DNA from: Herbaspirillum rubrisubalbicans | Lineage (GTDB): Bacteria; Pseudomonadota; Gammaproteobacteria; Burkholderiales; Burkholderiaceae_D | NCBI RefSeq assembly: GCF_003719195.1 | Contig: NZ_CP024996.1 | Coordinates: forward strand, 5,332,001-5,396,000 | Length of the DNA stretch: 64,000 nucleotides | Reading direction: 5' to 3' | Shown: positions 17,408 through 25,252 of the stretch, in pieces | How the letters are laid out: the number at the start of each line of letters is the position of its first letter | Position numbering within the stretch: position 1 is the stretch's first letter | Notes under the pieces: generated by a model | The model's database searches: none | What the model was told of the DNA's origin: nothing | Seen by the model: only the letters and a program-made list of their open reading frames with translations | Made by a program: the position numbers and the translations under genes

Positions 17408-18645
17408 GCGCCGGTTTCCATCTTGCGACCCCGGGTTTCAGGCAGCATCAGCACGGCGATCACCACCAGCGAATAGGCGATGGCAGCATCGATGCCGATG
17501 GCCTGGCCCAGCGGCATGGAGTCGCTCATGTGACCGACCAGCACCGGGAAGCCGGCCGAGGCCACGCGCCCGAAGTTGTAGCAGAAACCCACACCTGTGC
17601 CGCGGATGCCGCTCGGGTAGAGTTCATTGAAGAGCGCACCCAGGCTAGCCGGAATGCCGGCAGCAAAGAAGCCCAGTGGGAAGCCGCACACCAGCATCTG
17701 GGTATCCGACAGCGGCAGGAAGATGTAGCACAGCACGGTGGCCACGCAGCACAGTGCGAAGAAGGCCACGGTGCGCCGGCGACCGATGCGGTCCAGCAGT
17801 TGCGCACTGACGATGCAACCGCACCAGAAGGCGACGATGATGACGGCCAGGTAGCCGCCCGTGGAGAGCACCGACAGGTGCTTCTCGGTCTTGAGATAGG
17901 TCGGCAGCCAGGTCATCAAGGCGTAGTAACCGCCGTGAGCCCCGACACCCAGCAGGCTGCCGATGATGGTCAGGCGCAGCACGTCCGGGCGGAAGATGCC
18001 CAGCAGCGTGCTGGTCGCAGGCTTGCCGGCAGCCGCCTTCTGGCCGGCCAGGAAGGCCTCGGTTTCCGGCACCGAGCGGCGCACGTAGACCACCAGCAGG
18101 GCAGGCAGCAAGCCGATGACGAACATCACGCGCCAGGCCATTTCCTGCGGCAGCATCGTGAAGAGCACCGAGAACAGCAGCACTGCTCCCCCCCAGCCCA
18201 CGGCCCAGGCGCTTTGCACGCTGCCCATGGCTTTGCCGCGGTGTTCGGCACGAATGGTCTCGGCCATGAGCACGGCGCCGGCGGCCCATTCACCACCGAA
18301 GCCGAAGCCTTGCAGGGCCTTGAGGATCAGCAGCTGCGGATAGCTCTGGGCGAAGGCGCTCAGGAAGGTAAAGAGCGAAAACCAAATGATGGTGATCTGC
18401 AGCGTCTTGACGCGACCATAGCGATCCGACAACGCCCCGGCAAACCAGCCGCCGATGGCCGAGGCCACCAGGGTGGCGCCGCTGATCATGCCGGCATCGG
18501 CCTTGGACAGTGAAAAGGCGGCGATCAGTGCGGGAATGGCAAGGCTGAACATCTGCACGTCCAGCGCATCCAGCGCCCAACCGCTGAAGCAGGCCCAGAA
18601 AGTCTTGCGTTCTTTGGCAGTAACCTGCCGGTACCATGAAAACAT
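17404..18645 (-). CDS. MFS metabolite:H+ symporter (aromatic acid/sialic acid-type)
   Basis: This 413-residue carrier has 12 predicted helices. GWALDALDVQMF in helix 1 and DRYGRVKTL between helices 2 and 3 are typical of the AHS/NanT/MHS group, which carries aromatic or small organic acids with protons. The ATG at 18645 has GAGGAAGAG upstream. The stop overlaps the amidohydrolase start. A promoter and palindromic operator lie upstream, and the divergent HutC-type regulator presumably controls it. Confidence 0.9.
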   Translation of the reverse strand: MFSWYRQVTAKERKTFWACFSGWALDALDVQMFSLAIPALIAAFSLSKADAGMISGATLVASAIGGWFAGALSDRYGRVKTLQITIIWFSLFTFLSAFAQSYPQLLILKALQGFGFGGEWAAGAVLMAETIRAEHRGKAMGSVQSAWAVGWGGAVLLFSVLFTMLPQEMAWRVMFVIGLLPALLVVYVRRSVPETEAFLAGQKAAAGKPATSTLLGIFRPDVLRLTIIGSLLGVGAHGGYYALMTWLPTYLKTEKHLSVLSTGGYLAVIIVAFWCGCIVSAQLLDRIGRRRTVAFFALCCVATVLCYIFLPLSDTQMLVCGFPLGFFAAGIPASLGALFNELYPSGIRGTGVGFCYNFGRVASAGFPVLVGHMSDSMPLGQAIGIDAAIAYSLVVIAVLMLPETRGRKMETGA

Positions 18646-18712
18646 TGTCTCTTCCTCTACGCTGAAGGCGCGCACCGATGGCGCGAAGCTGATTGATTTA
18701 TCTAGTTGAGTT

Positions 18713-18734
18713 CTCATATAGACATATATATGAG
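18713..18734. promoter_or_regulatory. Candidate HutC/GntR operator (CTCATATA palindrome)
   Basis: CTCATATA (18713-18720) and TATATGAG (18727-18734) form a perfect 8+6+8 inverted repeat between the MFS gene and the divergent HutC-family regulator. It begins right at the predicted transcription start of the MFS operon, a classical repressor position. Binding by the neighbouring regulator is inference. Confidence 0.55.
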
Positions 18735-18741
18735 TTTAAGA

Positions 18742-18770
18742 AAGATAACACAGCTACACTGACTCAACAA
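18742..18770 (-). promoter_or_regulatory. Sigma-70 promoter for the MFS-amidohydrolase operon
   Basis: On the minus strand TTGTTG (18770-18765), 17 bases and TATCTT (18747-18742) give a plausible promoter. Transcription would begin near 18735, at the edge of the palindrome. Both boxes are imperfect. Confidence 0.45.
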
Positions 18771-18891
18771 TCCTCAGGCTTGAGGGTATGAACGCTGATG
18801 GCCGCGCTGCCACACCGCTCATCCCGGCGTTGTGGCCTGGCCCGCTGGCGGGTAGACTGAGTGTTTTCCATCTCTGCCAGGGCAGTTCCAC

Positions 18892-19626
18892 ATGCTTGAC
18901 CAGACCGGCGTCGATGCACGCCTGCCGCTCTACCTCCAGTTGCGCGACCAGTTGGCGGCCCAGATCCGCGCCCAGAAATGGCAACCGGGCCAGGCCATTC
19001 CCTCCGAGGCTGAACTGAGCCAGACCTTCCAGGTGGCGGTGGGCACGGTGCGGCGCGCCATCGAAACACTGATGAGTGAAGGCTTGGTGGAACGCACCCA
19101 CGGGCGCGGCACCTTCGTGCGCCGAGCGCGCTTCGATAATTCACTGTTCCGCTTCTTCCGCTTCGAGGCAGCCGATGGTCGTCCGCTGGCGCCCAAAAGC
19201 GTCATCGTCAGCCGCAAGATCATCGAAGCTCCGCGCCAGGTGGCCGAAGCCCTGCATCTCAAGCCGCATGGCAAGGTGATCGAGCTGCTGCGCCTGCGCA
19301 CCGTGGATGGGCAACCGGTGCTGGCCGAAAACATCTACCTGTGCGCCCAGCGCTTCAAGGCCCTGGCCGACAAGGCGCCGGAACAATTCGGCGACCTGCT
19401 CTATCCCTTGTACGAACGTGAATGCGGGCTGATCGTCGCATCGGCGCGCGAGACGTTGACGGTGGAGACGGTCACGGCAGCGCAGGCGCGCTTGCTGGGG
19501 CTGAAGGAAAAGACCCCGGTGGTGGTCATCGAGCGCATCGCCTTCGGTTCGGACGGGCAGCCGCTGGAATGGCGGCAATCGCGGGGGGCGGGGAGCAAGT
19601 TCAGGTATAGCGCGGAGATACGCTGA
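18892..19626 (+). CDS. GntR-family regulator, HutC subfamily (UTRA ligand domain)
   Basis: This 244-residue regulator has an N-terminal winged helix with PLYLQLRDQLAAQI, IPSEAELSQTFQVAVGTVRRAIETL and GRGTFV, the GntR signature. The UTRA ligand domain covers about residues 80-240 and ends with the usual RSRYxxxEF-like strand (here SKFRYSAEIR). It is divergent from the MFS-amidohydrolase operon and most likely represses it until its substrate or product binds. The operator candidate is at 18713-18734. Confidence 0.92.
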   Translation: MLDQTGVDARLPLYLQLRDQLAAQIRAQKWQPGQAIPSEAELSQTFQVAVGTVRRAIETLMSEGLVERTHGRGTFVRRARFDNSLFRFFRFEAADGRPLAPKSVIVSRKIIEAPRQVAEALHLKPHGKVIELLRLRTVDGQPVLAENIYLCAQRFKALADKAPEQFGDLLYPLYERECGLIVASARETLTVETVTAAQARLLGLKEKTPVVVIERIAFGSDGQPLEWRQSRGAGSKFRYSAEIR

Positions 19627-19634
19627 GACCTTCT

Positions 19635-20150
19635 TCAAGGCCAGGAAGCTTGATTCACCGGCAACGAACGCTGTGGATCGTAGACGGCCAGTTGATCGCT
19701 ACCGGCTAACATCTCGGTAAAGACGGTCAGGTTACAACCTGTCTCGACCCGGGTGGATCGAAACAGGATCCCCTTGGCACCTGCCGCTCTGACTGCATCG
19801 CCCATCGCCCAGGACGGCGGCTCAACGCGCTCATGAAAGACCATACGCCGCCAATCGCAATAGAAGTCTTTCCATAATGGGCTCCAGCCCGCTGCATAGC
19901 CACCACGAAAATCCACCACCCGATCAATCACGATCCGATAGGCCACGATCAGGCCAGGAGGCAACAGATCATCCAGTTGCTGGTATTCCGCCAAGGCCGT
20001 GCCGGGATCCAGCGACAGGTACAGGGCGGCAACACCTGGGCGATTGAGCCTGCCACCGAAACGCGCGGCACCGGCACCTGAAGTCGGGACAAATGACCAG
20101 CGTGGAACATGAACCCGATAGGCGACCGTCTCAAGACTGGTCAGGATCAT
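19635..20150 (-). CDS. RES-domain toxin of a type II toxin-antitoxin pair
   Basis: The 171-residue protein spans a whole RES domain, named for conserved Arg, Glu and Ser. Visible signatures are FGGRLNRPGVAALYLSLDPGTALAEY (Arg and Glu) and KGILFRSTR (Ser). Characterised relatives (MbcT, ParT, Res) break down or ADP-ribosylate with NAD+ as substrate. The start overlaps the stop of the upstream antitoxin by four bases. Length and key residues look intact, so I expect an active toxin. Confidence 0.9.
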   Translation of the reverse strand: MILTSLETVAYRVHVPRWSFVPTSGAGAARFGGRLNRPGVAALYLSLDPGTALAEYQQLDDLLPPGLIVAYRIVIDRVVDFRGGYAAGWSPLWKDFYCDWRRMVFHERVEPPSWAMGDAVRAAGAKGILFRSTRVETGCNLTVFTEMLAGSDQLAVYDPQRSLPVNQASWP

Positions 20151-20551
20151 CCCGCGAAACCGGCATCCAGAGACAACAGATAGCGCACCAGATCATCGGT
20201 ACGCCCCTCCGAGACCATGGTCTGCGCAGACATGTAGTCAAAGACCGGTAAAGGGGAATTCTTGAACCAGAACAGGGATTTTTCCACGCTCCCGGCTATC
20301 TCGGTACCGATACGCAAGATGCGGACAGCGTCACGCAGATAGCGTTGAACGCTTTCCGCCGCGGGTGCACGCGAAATCGTATTCCTGTGCACATGCGCGG
20401 CAGCCGCCAGCGCTTGCAGGTCCATGCTCAGCAACAAGCAAAAGCGGTGTGGAGACAGGATAGTCGGAGCAGCCGCTCCGCCCAGAAAACTCAAGAAAGC
20501 CTCGAAGTCGCGGCCAAAAGCCGGAATGGCTTCCGCACTGCCATCGTTCAT
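20147..20551 (-). CDS. Xre/MbcA/ParS-type antitoxin (DUF2384)
   Basis: This 134-residue partner of the RES toxin has an N-terminal HTH-like region (LQALAAAAHVHRNTISRAP) and a C-terminal DUF2384 segment (RILRIGTEIAGSVEKSLFWFKNSPLPVFD) that usually plugs the toxin active site. I chose the ATG at 20551, with AGGA upstream, over a longer frame from 20584, because that longer start would overlap the -10 element of a good promoter. The pair is co-translated and probably autoregulated. Confidence 0.9.
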   Translation of the reverse strand: MNDGSAEAIPAFGRDFEAFLSFLGGAAAPTILSPHRFCLLLSMDLQALAAAAHVHRNTISRAPAAESVQRYLRDAVRILRIGTEIAGSVEKSLFWFKNSPLPVFDYMSAQTMVSEGRTDDLVRYLLSLDAGFAG

Positions 20552-20582
20552 GATGTCCTCGTGCGAGCACAATATCTGCACC

Positions 20583-20611
20583 ATTATTGCACTCCCGACG
20601 GCAGGTCACAA
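20583..20611 (-). promoter_or_regulatory. Promoter of the toxin-antitoxin operon
   Basis: Minus-strand TTGTGA (20611-20606), a 17-base spacer and AATAAT (20588-20583, five of six) predict a start near 20576 and a leader of about 25 bases to the antitoxin ATG at 20551. Confidence 0.6.
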
Positions 20612-20662
20612 TTCCCGTGTGTGCCGAACATGCTCATTCCTCTGGGCCAAGTCATAAAGCGA

Positions 20663-20675
20663 AGATTCTGAATCT
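20663..20675. promoter_or_regulatory. Palindrome AGATTCTGAATCT upstream of the antitoxin
   Basis: AGATTC-T-GAATCT is a perfect 6+1+6 palindrome, extended imperfectly by AGCG/CGCT. It lies 52 bases upstream of the antitoxin -35. It could be an autoregulation site or belong to the yfcF side. Confidence 0.4.
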
Positions 20676-20857
20676 CGCTGTGAGGAATTACCACAGCCCA
20701 TTTGAACTTTCCCGCCGATCTCGTTTACTATCGTCGCTCAGCCCATCGATCCCCCACCATGCACCAGAACCGATCCCTCACCCAGCGCCCCTCTGCCCTC
20801 GCGGCGGCAGGCTCTTGCGTGGGCGGGCTGAACACCAAAAAACGGCATCTCCGCTGA

Positions 20858-21634
<777 letters not shown>

Positions 21635-21662
21635 AGCGCGAGGGTGGCGTGAGCGTTTGAAT

Positions 21663-21694
21663 GCAAAAGGGCGGCGTCTCACGACACCGCCCTT
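21663..21694 (-). terminator. Terminator for the ExuT-like transporter gene
   Basis: AAGGGCGGCGTC (21667-21678) and GACACCGCCCTT (21683-21694) form a 12-base stem with one G-U pair and a four-base loop. On the minus strand it is followed by TTTTGCAT. It sits 25 bases after the transporter stop and may also stop yfcF reads. Confidence 0.75.
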
Positions 21695-21719
21695 CACTGT
21701 CACTTGCTGCGCAAACGAA

Positions 21720-22976
21720 TCAGGCCAGCGCCTCCGGCCGCGGACGGGCAATGGCAAACACCACCGCCACCGCCACCAGATCGAAGGCCGCCAACAGCAC
21801 GAACAAGGGACCATAGCCGATCTGCGTGACCAGGATGCCGAAGAGCAGCGTGAACAAGGTGGCGCCCAGATAGCCGCTCATGCCGGTCAGGCCGGTGGCA
21901 GTGGCCACCTGGTTGCGGGTGAAGACATCGGAGGTGATCGAATACAAGGCCCCCGACAGTGTCTGGTGCGCAAAGCCGCCGATGGACAACAGCCCGATGG
22001 CCACATAGGGACTATCGACAAAGCCCACGCAGGCCGGACCGATCATGGCCAGGCTGCCCACCAGCATGACCAGCTTGCGCGAGGTGAACAGCGACACCTT
22101 CAGGTGCTTGTGGAACAAGGGGCTCAGGTAGCCGCCCAGCACGCACCCGATGTCGGCCGCCAGGAAGGGCAACCAGGCGAACATGGCGATTTCTTTGATG
22201 TTCATATGGCGCTCGGTGGCCATATACAGCGGAATCCAGGCATTGAAGGTCTGCCAGGCCGGTTCCGACAGGAAGCGCGGAATGGCGATGGACCAGAAAT
22301 TCTGGCTGCGCACGATCTTGGTCCAGCTTTCGCGCTGTACCTTCTCGGGGGCTTTTTCCTGGCCGTCCAGGATATAGGCGCGCTCTTCCGGCGAGAGCAG
22401 TTTCTGGTCGCGCGGGCTCTTGTAGAACAGCATCCACAGGAAGAACCACAGCACACCCAGCACCCCCACCACCACGAAGGACATCTTCCAGCCGCCATGC
22501 AGGATGGTCCACACCACCAGCGGCGGCGCGCACAGCGCACCGATGGAAGAGCCGATGTTGAACCAGCCGATCGCCACCGAGCGCTCCTTGGCCGGGAACC
22601 ACTCGGTGGACGCCTTCACCCCGCCCGGAATGCCGGCAGCTTCGGTCATGCCCAGCAGTGCCCGGAAGAAGGCCAGACTTTGCCAGCCGGTGGCCATGGC
22701 GGCGGCGGCGCACACCAGTGACCAGGCCAGGGCAAAGATGCCGAAGCCGATCTTGGTGCCCACCGCATCAAGGACATAGCCGGCCACCGGCTGCATGACC
22801 GCATAGCAGATCTGCCATGCCACCACGATGTAAGAGTATTGCTGGGTATTCATATCCAGCTCTTTCATCATGGTCGGGGCAGCCACCGACAAGGTGTTGC
22901 GGGCCAGATAATTGACGATCAGGGCCAGGGTGACCAGGGTCACCATGTACCAGCGGATTCCTCTTACGTACTTCAT
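21720..22976 (-). CDS. MFS hexuronate transporter (ExuT/ACS type)
   Basis: This 418-residue, 12-helix carrier shares NYLARNTLSVAAPTMMKEL and NTQQYSYIVVAWQ with ExuT/GudP-class hexuronate and aldarate transporters. It is divergent from a FadR-type regulator, and a uronate dehydrogenase follows the regulator. That context makes D-galacturonate or D-glucuronate the likely cargo. Two perfect palindromes occupy its upstream region. It is a paralogue of the transporter at 5268, but under a different kind of operator. Confidence 0.9.
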   Translation of the reverse strand: MKYVRGIRWYMVTLVTLALIVNYLARNTLSVAAPTMMKELDMNTQQYSYIVVAWQICYAVMQPVAGYVLDAVGTKIGFGIFALAWSLVCAAAAMATGWQSLAFFRALLGMTEAAGIPGGVKASTEWFPAKERSVAIGWFNIGSSIGALCAPPLVVWTILHGGWKMSFVVVGVLGVLWFFLWMLFYKSPRDQKLLSPEERAYILDGQEKAPEKVQRESWTKIVRSQNFWSIAIPRFLSEPAWQTFNAWIPLYMATERHMNIKEIAMFAWLPFLAADIGCVLGGYLSPLFHKHLKVSLFTSRKLVMLVGSLAMIGPACVGFVDSPYVAIGLLSIGGFAHQTLSGALYSITSDVFTRNQVATATGLTGMSGYLGATLFTLLFGILVTQIGYGPLFVLLAAFDLVAVAVVFAIARPRPEALA

Positions 22977-23170
22977 GGCGTCTCCAAAAGGTTTTTTTCT
23001 TCACAGGGCAGGCAATGCGATGCGACCGCACCCGCCCGGAACTGCCGTGCGAGCGCATCAGCGGTGGATGGCACGGCAGGTACCAGGCCAGGCGCTGGCC
23101 AGGAGTCAGGCAGATCGGATAGGCATACCGGTCTCCAGTGGATGTTGTATTCTCTTTTTTATCATTTTAT

Positions 23171-23188
23171 TTATACGATGTCGTATAA
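23171..23188. promoter_or_regulatory. Operator TTATACGATGTCGTATAA (uronate regulon)
   Basis: This is a perfect 8+2+8 palindrome. A 14-of-18 match occurs at 25117-25134, immediately after the predicted udh transcription start, so the motif is shared by the two transcription units of the module. The neighbouring FadR-type regulator is the obvious candidate binder. Confidence 0.68.
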
Positions 23189-23198
23189 GTTATATTGT

Positions 23199-23215
23199 AA
23201 TTAGTCGGACTAATT
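23199..23215. promoter_or_regulatory. Palindrome AATTAGTCGGACTAATT, FadR-type consensus
   Basis: Perfect 8+1+8 inverted repeat. Its core TAGTCGGACTA fits the FadR-subfamily consensus TNGTNNNACNA. It lies ten bases from the TTATACGA palindrome, so two different sites crowd one promoter region. Confidence 0.6.
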
Positions 23216-23418
23216 TTGAATGCAGGTGGACAACTCTAATGATCAGCGCAGCGGAAGTCAATCGAATTCGACACCTCTTCCTGCGCAGAAACGCCTTGTT
23301 TCCGGCTTTGTGCGGGAAAGTGCATCTGCGCCGCAGATCACGAGAGGGAAGGCTTGCACCGGGACGACTAGTCCTTCATAGTGTCCCGAGAAGAACTCAT
23401 CGGCAGCAGTCATCGTAC

Positions 23419-24141
23419 ATGTCAGAATCCATCGCTTCCTCCCCCGCCGCCCCCGGCCACGGCAGCCTGAGCCGTTCCGAGCACATCTGCAAGCAGATCA
23501 TTGCCGCCATCCTGCGCGGCGAGCTGGGCGAGAACCGCAAGCTGCCCACCGAAGTGGAACTGGCGCAGCGCTACCAGGCGTCCCGCACCACGGTGCGCGA
23601 AGCCCTCTCGCGCCTGCGTTCGGAAGGCATCGTGGTCTCGCGCCGCGGCTCGGGCAATTACGTGCAGCGCCTGCCGTCGCTACAGAACAATACGCCGGCG
23701 CAGATTGCCAGCATCCATGACATGGAGCGCTACTACGCCTTTCGTGAATGCGTGGAAGCAGGTGCAGCCGGCATTGCCGCCACCGCACGCCAGCAGGAGG
23801 ACCTGGCCTTGATGCGCAATTGCCTGCAAGCCTTGCGGCGCGCGCAGTTGGAAGGACAGACCGGGGTCGAGGAAGACCTGGCCTTGCACCTGGCCATCGC
23901 ACGGGCCACGCGCAATCCCTTCTTCATTTCCACCATCGAACATGCGCTGGGACCGATACGCCAGTGCATGGAACTGGCGCAGAACCTGGGCTCGCCCCAG
24001 GATGCCGAACGCATCCAGGTCATCGACAACGAACACCTGGCCATCATCCAGGCCATCGCCGAAGGCTCGACCGAGCGCGCGCAGGCAGCCATGCGCGCCC
24101 ATATCGGGCACGCACGGCTGCGTATCTTCGAAGGTTGCTGA
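23419..24141 (+). CDS. FadR-type GntR regulator (FCD domain), uronate module
   Basis: The 240-residue regulator has a GntR winged helix (ICKQIIAAILRGEL, LPTEVELAQRYQASRTTVREALSRLRSEG, RRGSGNYV). An all-helical FCD ligand domain spans about 95-235 and includes the metal-site histidine pattern HLAIARAT and IGHARLR. I chose the ATG at 23419; the frame is open far upstream, but that part covers the AT-rich operators. It lies between its likely targets, the divergent ExuT-like gene and the convergent udh gene. Probable effector: a uronate or aldarate. Confidence 0.9.
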   Translation: MSESIASSPAAPGHGSLSRSEHICKQIIAAILRGELGENRKLPTEVELAQRYQASRTTVREALSRLRSEGIVVSRRGSGNYVQRLPSLQNNTPAQIASIHDMERYYAFRECVEAGAAGIAATARQQEDLALMRNCLQALRRAQLEGQTGVEEDLALHLAIARATRNPFFISTIEHALGPIRQCMELAQNLGSPQDAERIQVIDNEHLAIIQAIAEGSTERAQAAMRAHIGHARLRIFEGC

Positions 24142-24160
24142 AATCCAGGTATCCGGCGGA

Positions 24161-25018
24161 TCAGTCCACCAGCGGATCGAAAGGGCCGGTCGCGGTGAAG
24201 GCCCCGCCCTGCAGGGTCATGACCGGATCATCGGGGGCCGGTTGCGGCTGCGCTTCCACCTTGGAGCGGAAGATCTCGGAGCTGTCCTTGGGCGCATAGC
24301 CCAGGTGCGCGGCGTAGCGGTTGTCCCACCAGGTCTTGGCATTGGCCGACATGCCATAGACCACGGTGTGACCAACATCGGGAATGAACAGTGCCCGGCG
24401 CAGCAATTGCTCGAAGTCGTCCATGCTCATCCAACTGGCCAACATGCGGCGGTTGGTCGCTTCCGGGAAGATCGAACCGATGCGGATGCTCACCGTCTGC
24501 ACGCCATAGCGGTCGAAGTAGAACTGCGCCATGTCTTCGCCATAGGACTTGGACAAGCCGTAGTAACCGTCCGGGCGCTTCAGAGCACGCGCGTCGATGC
24601 GTTCATCCTGACCGTAGAAACCGGTGACGTGATTGGAACTGGCGAAGATGACGCGCTTGACCTGGTGGCGCCGCGCAGCTTCGTAGATATGGAACACGCC
24701 CTTGATGTTGGCTTCCAGGATTTCCTCGAAGGGCCGCTCCACCGATACCCCGCCCAGGTGGATGATGGCTTCGCAGCCGGCCACCATGGCGTCCACTGCG
24801 ACGCGGTCGGCCAGATCGCAGCCCAGGCTTTCCTCATGCGCCGCCGCAGGCGCTGCGGCCTGCATGGCACTGGCCAGGTCGGCCACCCGTACCTTGTCGG
24901 CAAAAGCGGCCAGGCGCGGCCGCAACTGGCGGCCGACGCCGCCGGCGGCACCGGTCAACAGCAGGCGGGAAAAGCGCGCGCTCTGCCAGGCATTGCGATC
25001 ATCGTCTGCGCTGCTCAT
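24161..25018 (-). CDS. udh: Uronate dehydrogenase (NAD-dependent)
   Basis: The 285-residue extended-SDR protein oxidises D-galacturonate or D-glucuronate to the aldaro-lactone (EC 1.1.1.203). It has TGAAGGVG near residues 22-29 for NAD, a catalytic SSNH (about 127) and Tyr153-x3-Lys157 in YYGLSKSYGED. RIGSIFPEATNRRMLASW is a Udh signature I recognise. The ATG at 25018 is preferred because AGGAG lies upstream; the alternative at 25045 has none. A consensus promoter and an operator copy lie upstream. The lactonase and later oxidative-pathway genes are not in the window. Confidence 0.93.
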   Translation of the reverse strand: MSSADDDRNAWQSARFSRLLLTGAAGGVGRQLRPRLAAFADKVRVADLASAMQAAAPAAAHEESLGCDLADRVAVDAMVAGCEAIIHLGGVSVERPFEEILEANIKGVFHIYEAARRHQVKRVIFASSNHVTGFYGQDERIDARALKRPDGYYGLSKSYGEDMAQFYFDRYGVQTVSIRIGSIFPEATNRRMLASWMSMDDFEQLLRRALFIPDVGHTVVYGMSANAKTWWDNRYAAHLGYAPKDSSEIFRSKVEAQPQPAPDDPVMTLQGGAFTATGPFDPLVD

Positions 25019-25116
25019 GGGGGAGGTCTCCTGAGGGTGGCTCATTGTTGTGGTGGTCGAATCGGGCCGACGCTCTCAGTGGATTGCGGAGAGGACCCTG
25101 ACTCGCTCGCGCGATC

Positions 25117-25134
25117 TTGTACGTCATCATATCA
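25117..25134. promoter_or_regulatory. Second copy of the uronate-regulon operator, at the udh start site
   Basis: The minus-strand sequence TGATATGATGACGTACAA matches the palindrome at 23171-23188 in 14 of 18 positions. It begins about two bases after the predicted udh transcription start, so bound repressor would block initiation. Confidence 0.62.
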
Positions 25135-25142
25135 CTGGACGG

Positions 25143-25171
25143 ATTATTCACGTAGGGTTGCCGCTTGTCAA
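25143..25171 (-). promoter_or_regulatory. Strong sigma-70 promoter of udh
   Basis: Minus-strand TTGACA (25171-25166, perfect), a 17-base spacer, and AATAAT (25148-25143, five of six). Start predicted near 25136, giving a leader of about 118 bases to the udh ATG. Confidence 0.75.
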
Positions 25172-25252
25172 TCGAATCGGCGGCGACCAAGATCTGCCAG
25201 ATGAAGTTTTGCGCAGGTCATCGATCGCATCACAGCATCACGCTTACTTCCA

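Larger units (their letters stand above)
22977..23418. other. Regulatory region between ExuT-like transporter and FadR-type regulator
   Basis: In these 442 bases the central part (about 23140-23220) is strikingly AT-rich and holds two perfect palindromes listed separately. GGGACGACTA (23361-23370) and TAGTGTCCC (23379-23387) form an imperfect hairpin nearer the regulator. Promoters are probably inside the AT-rich block but the boxes overlap and cannot be assigned. Confidence 0.6.
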
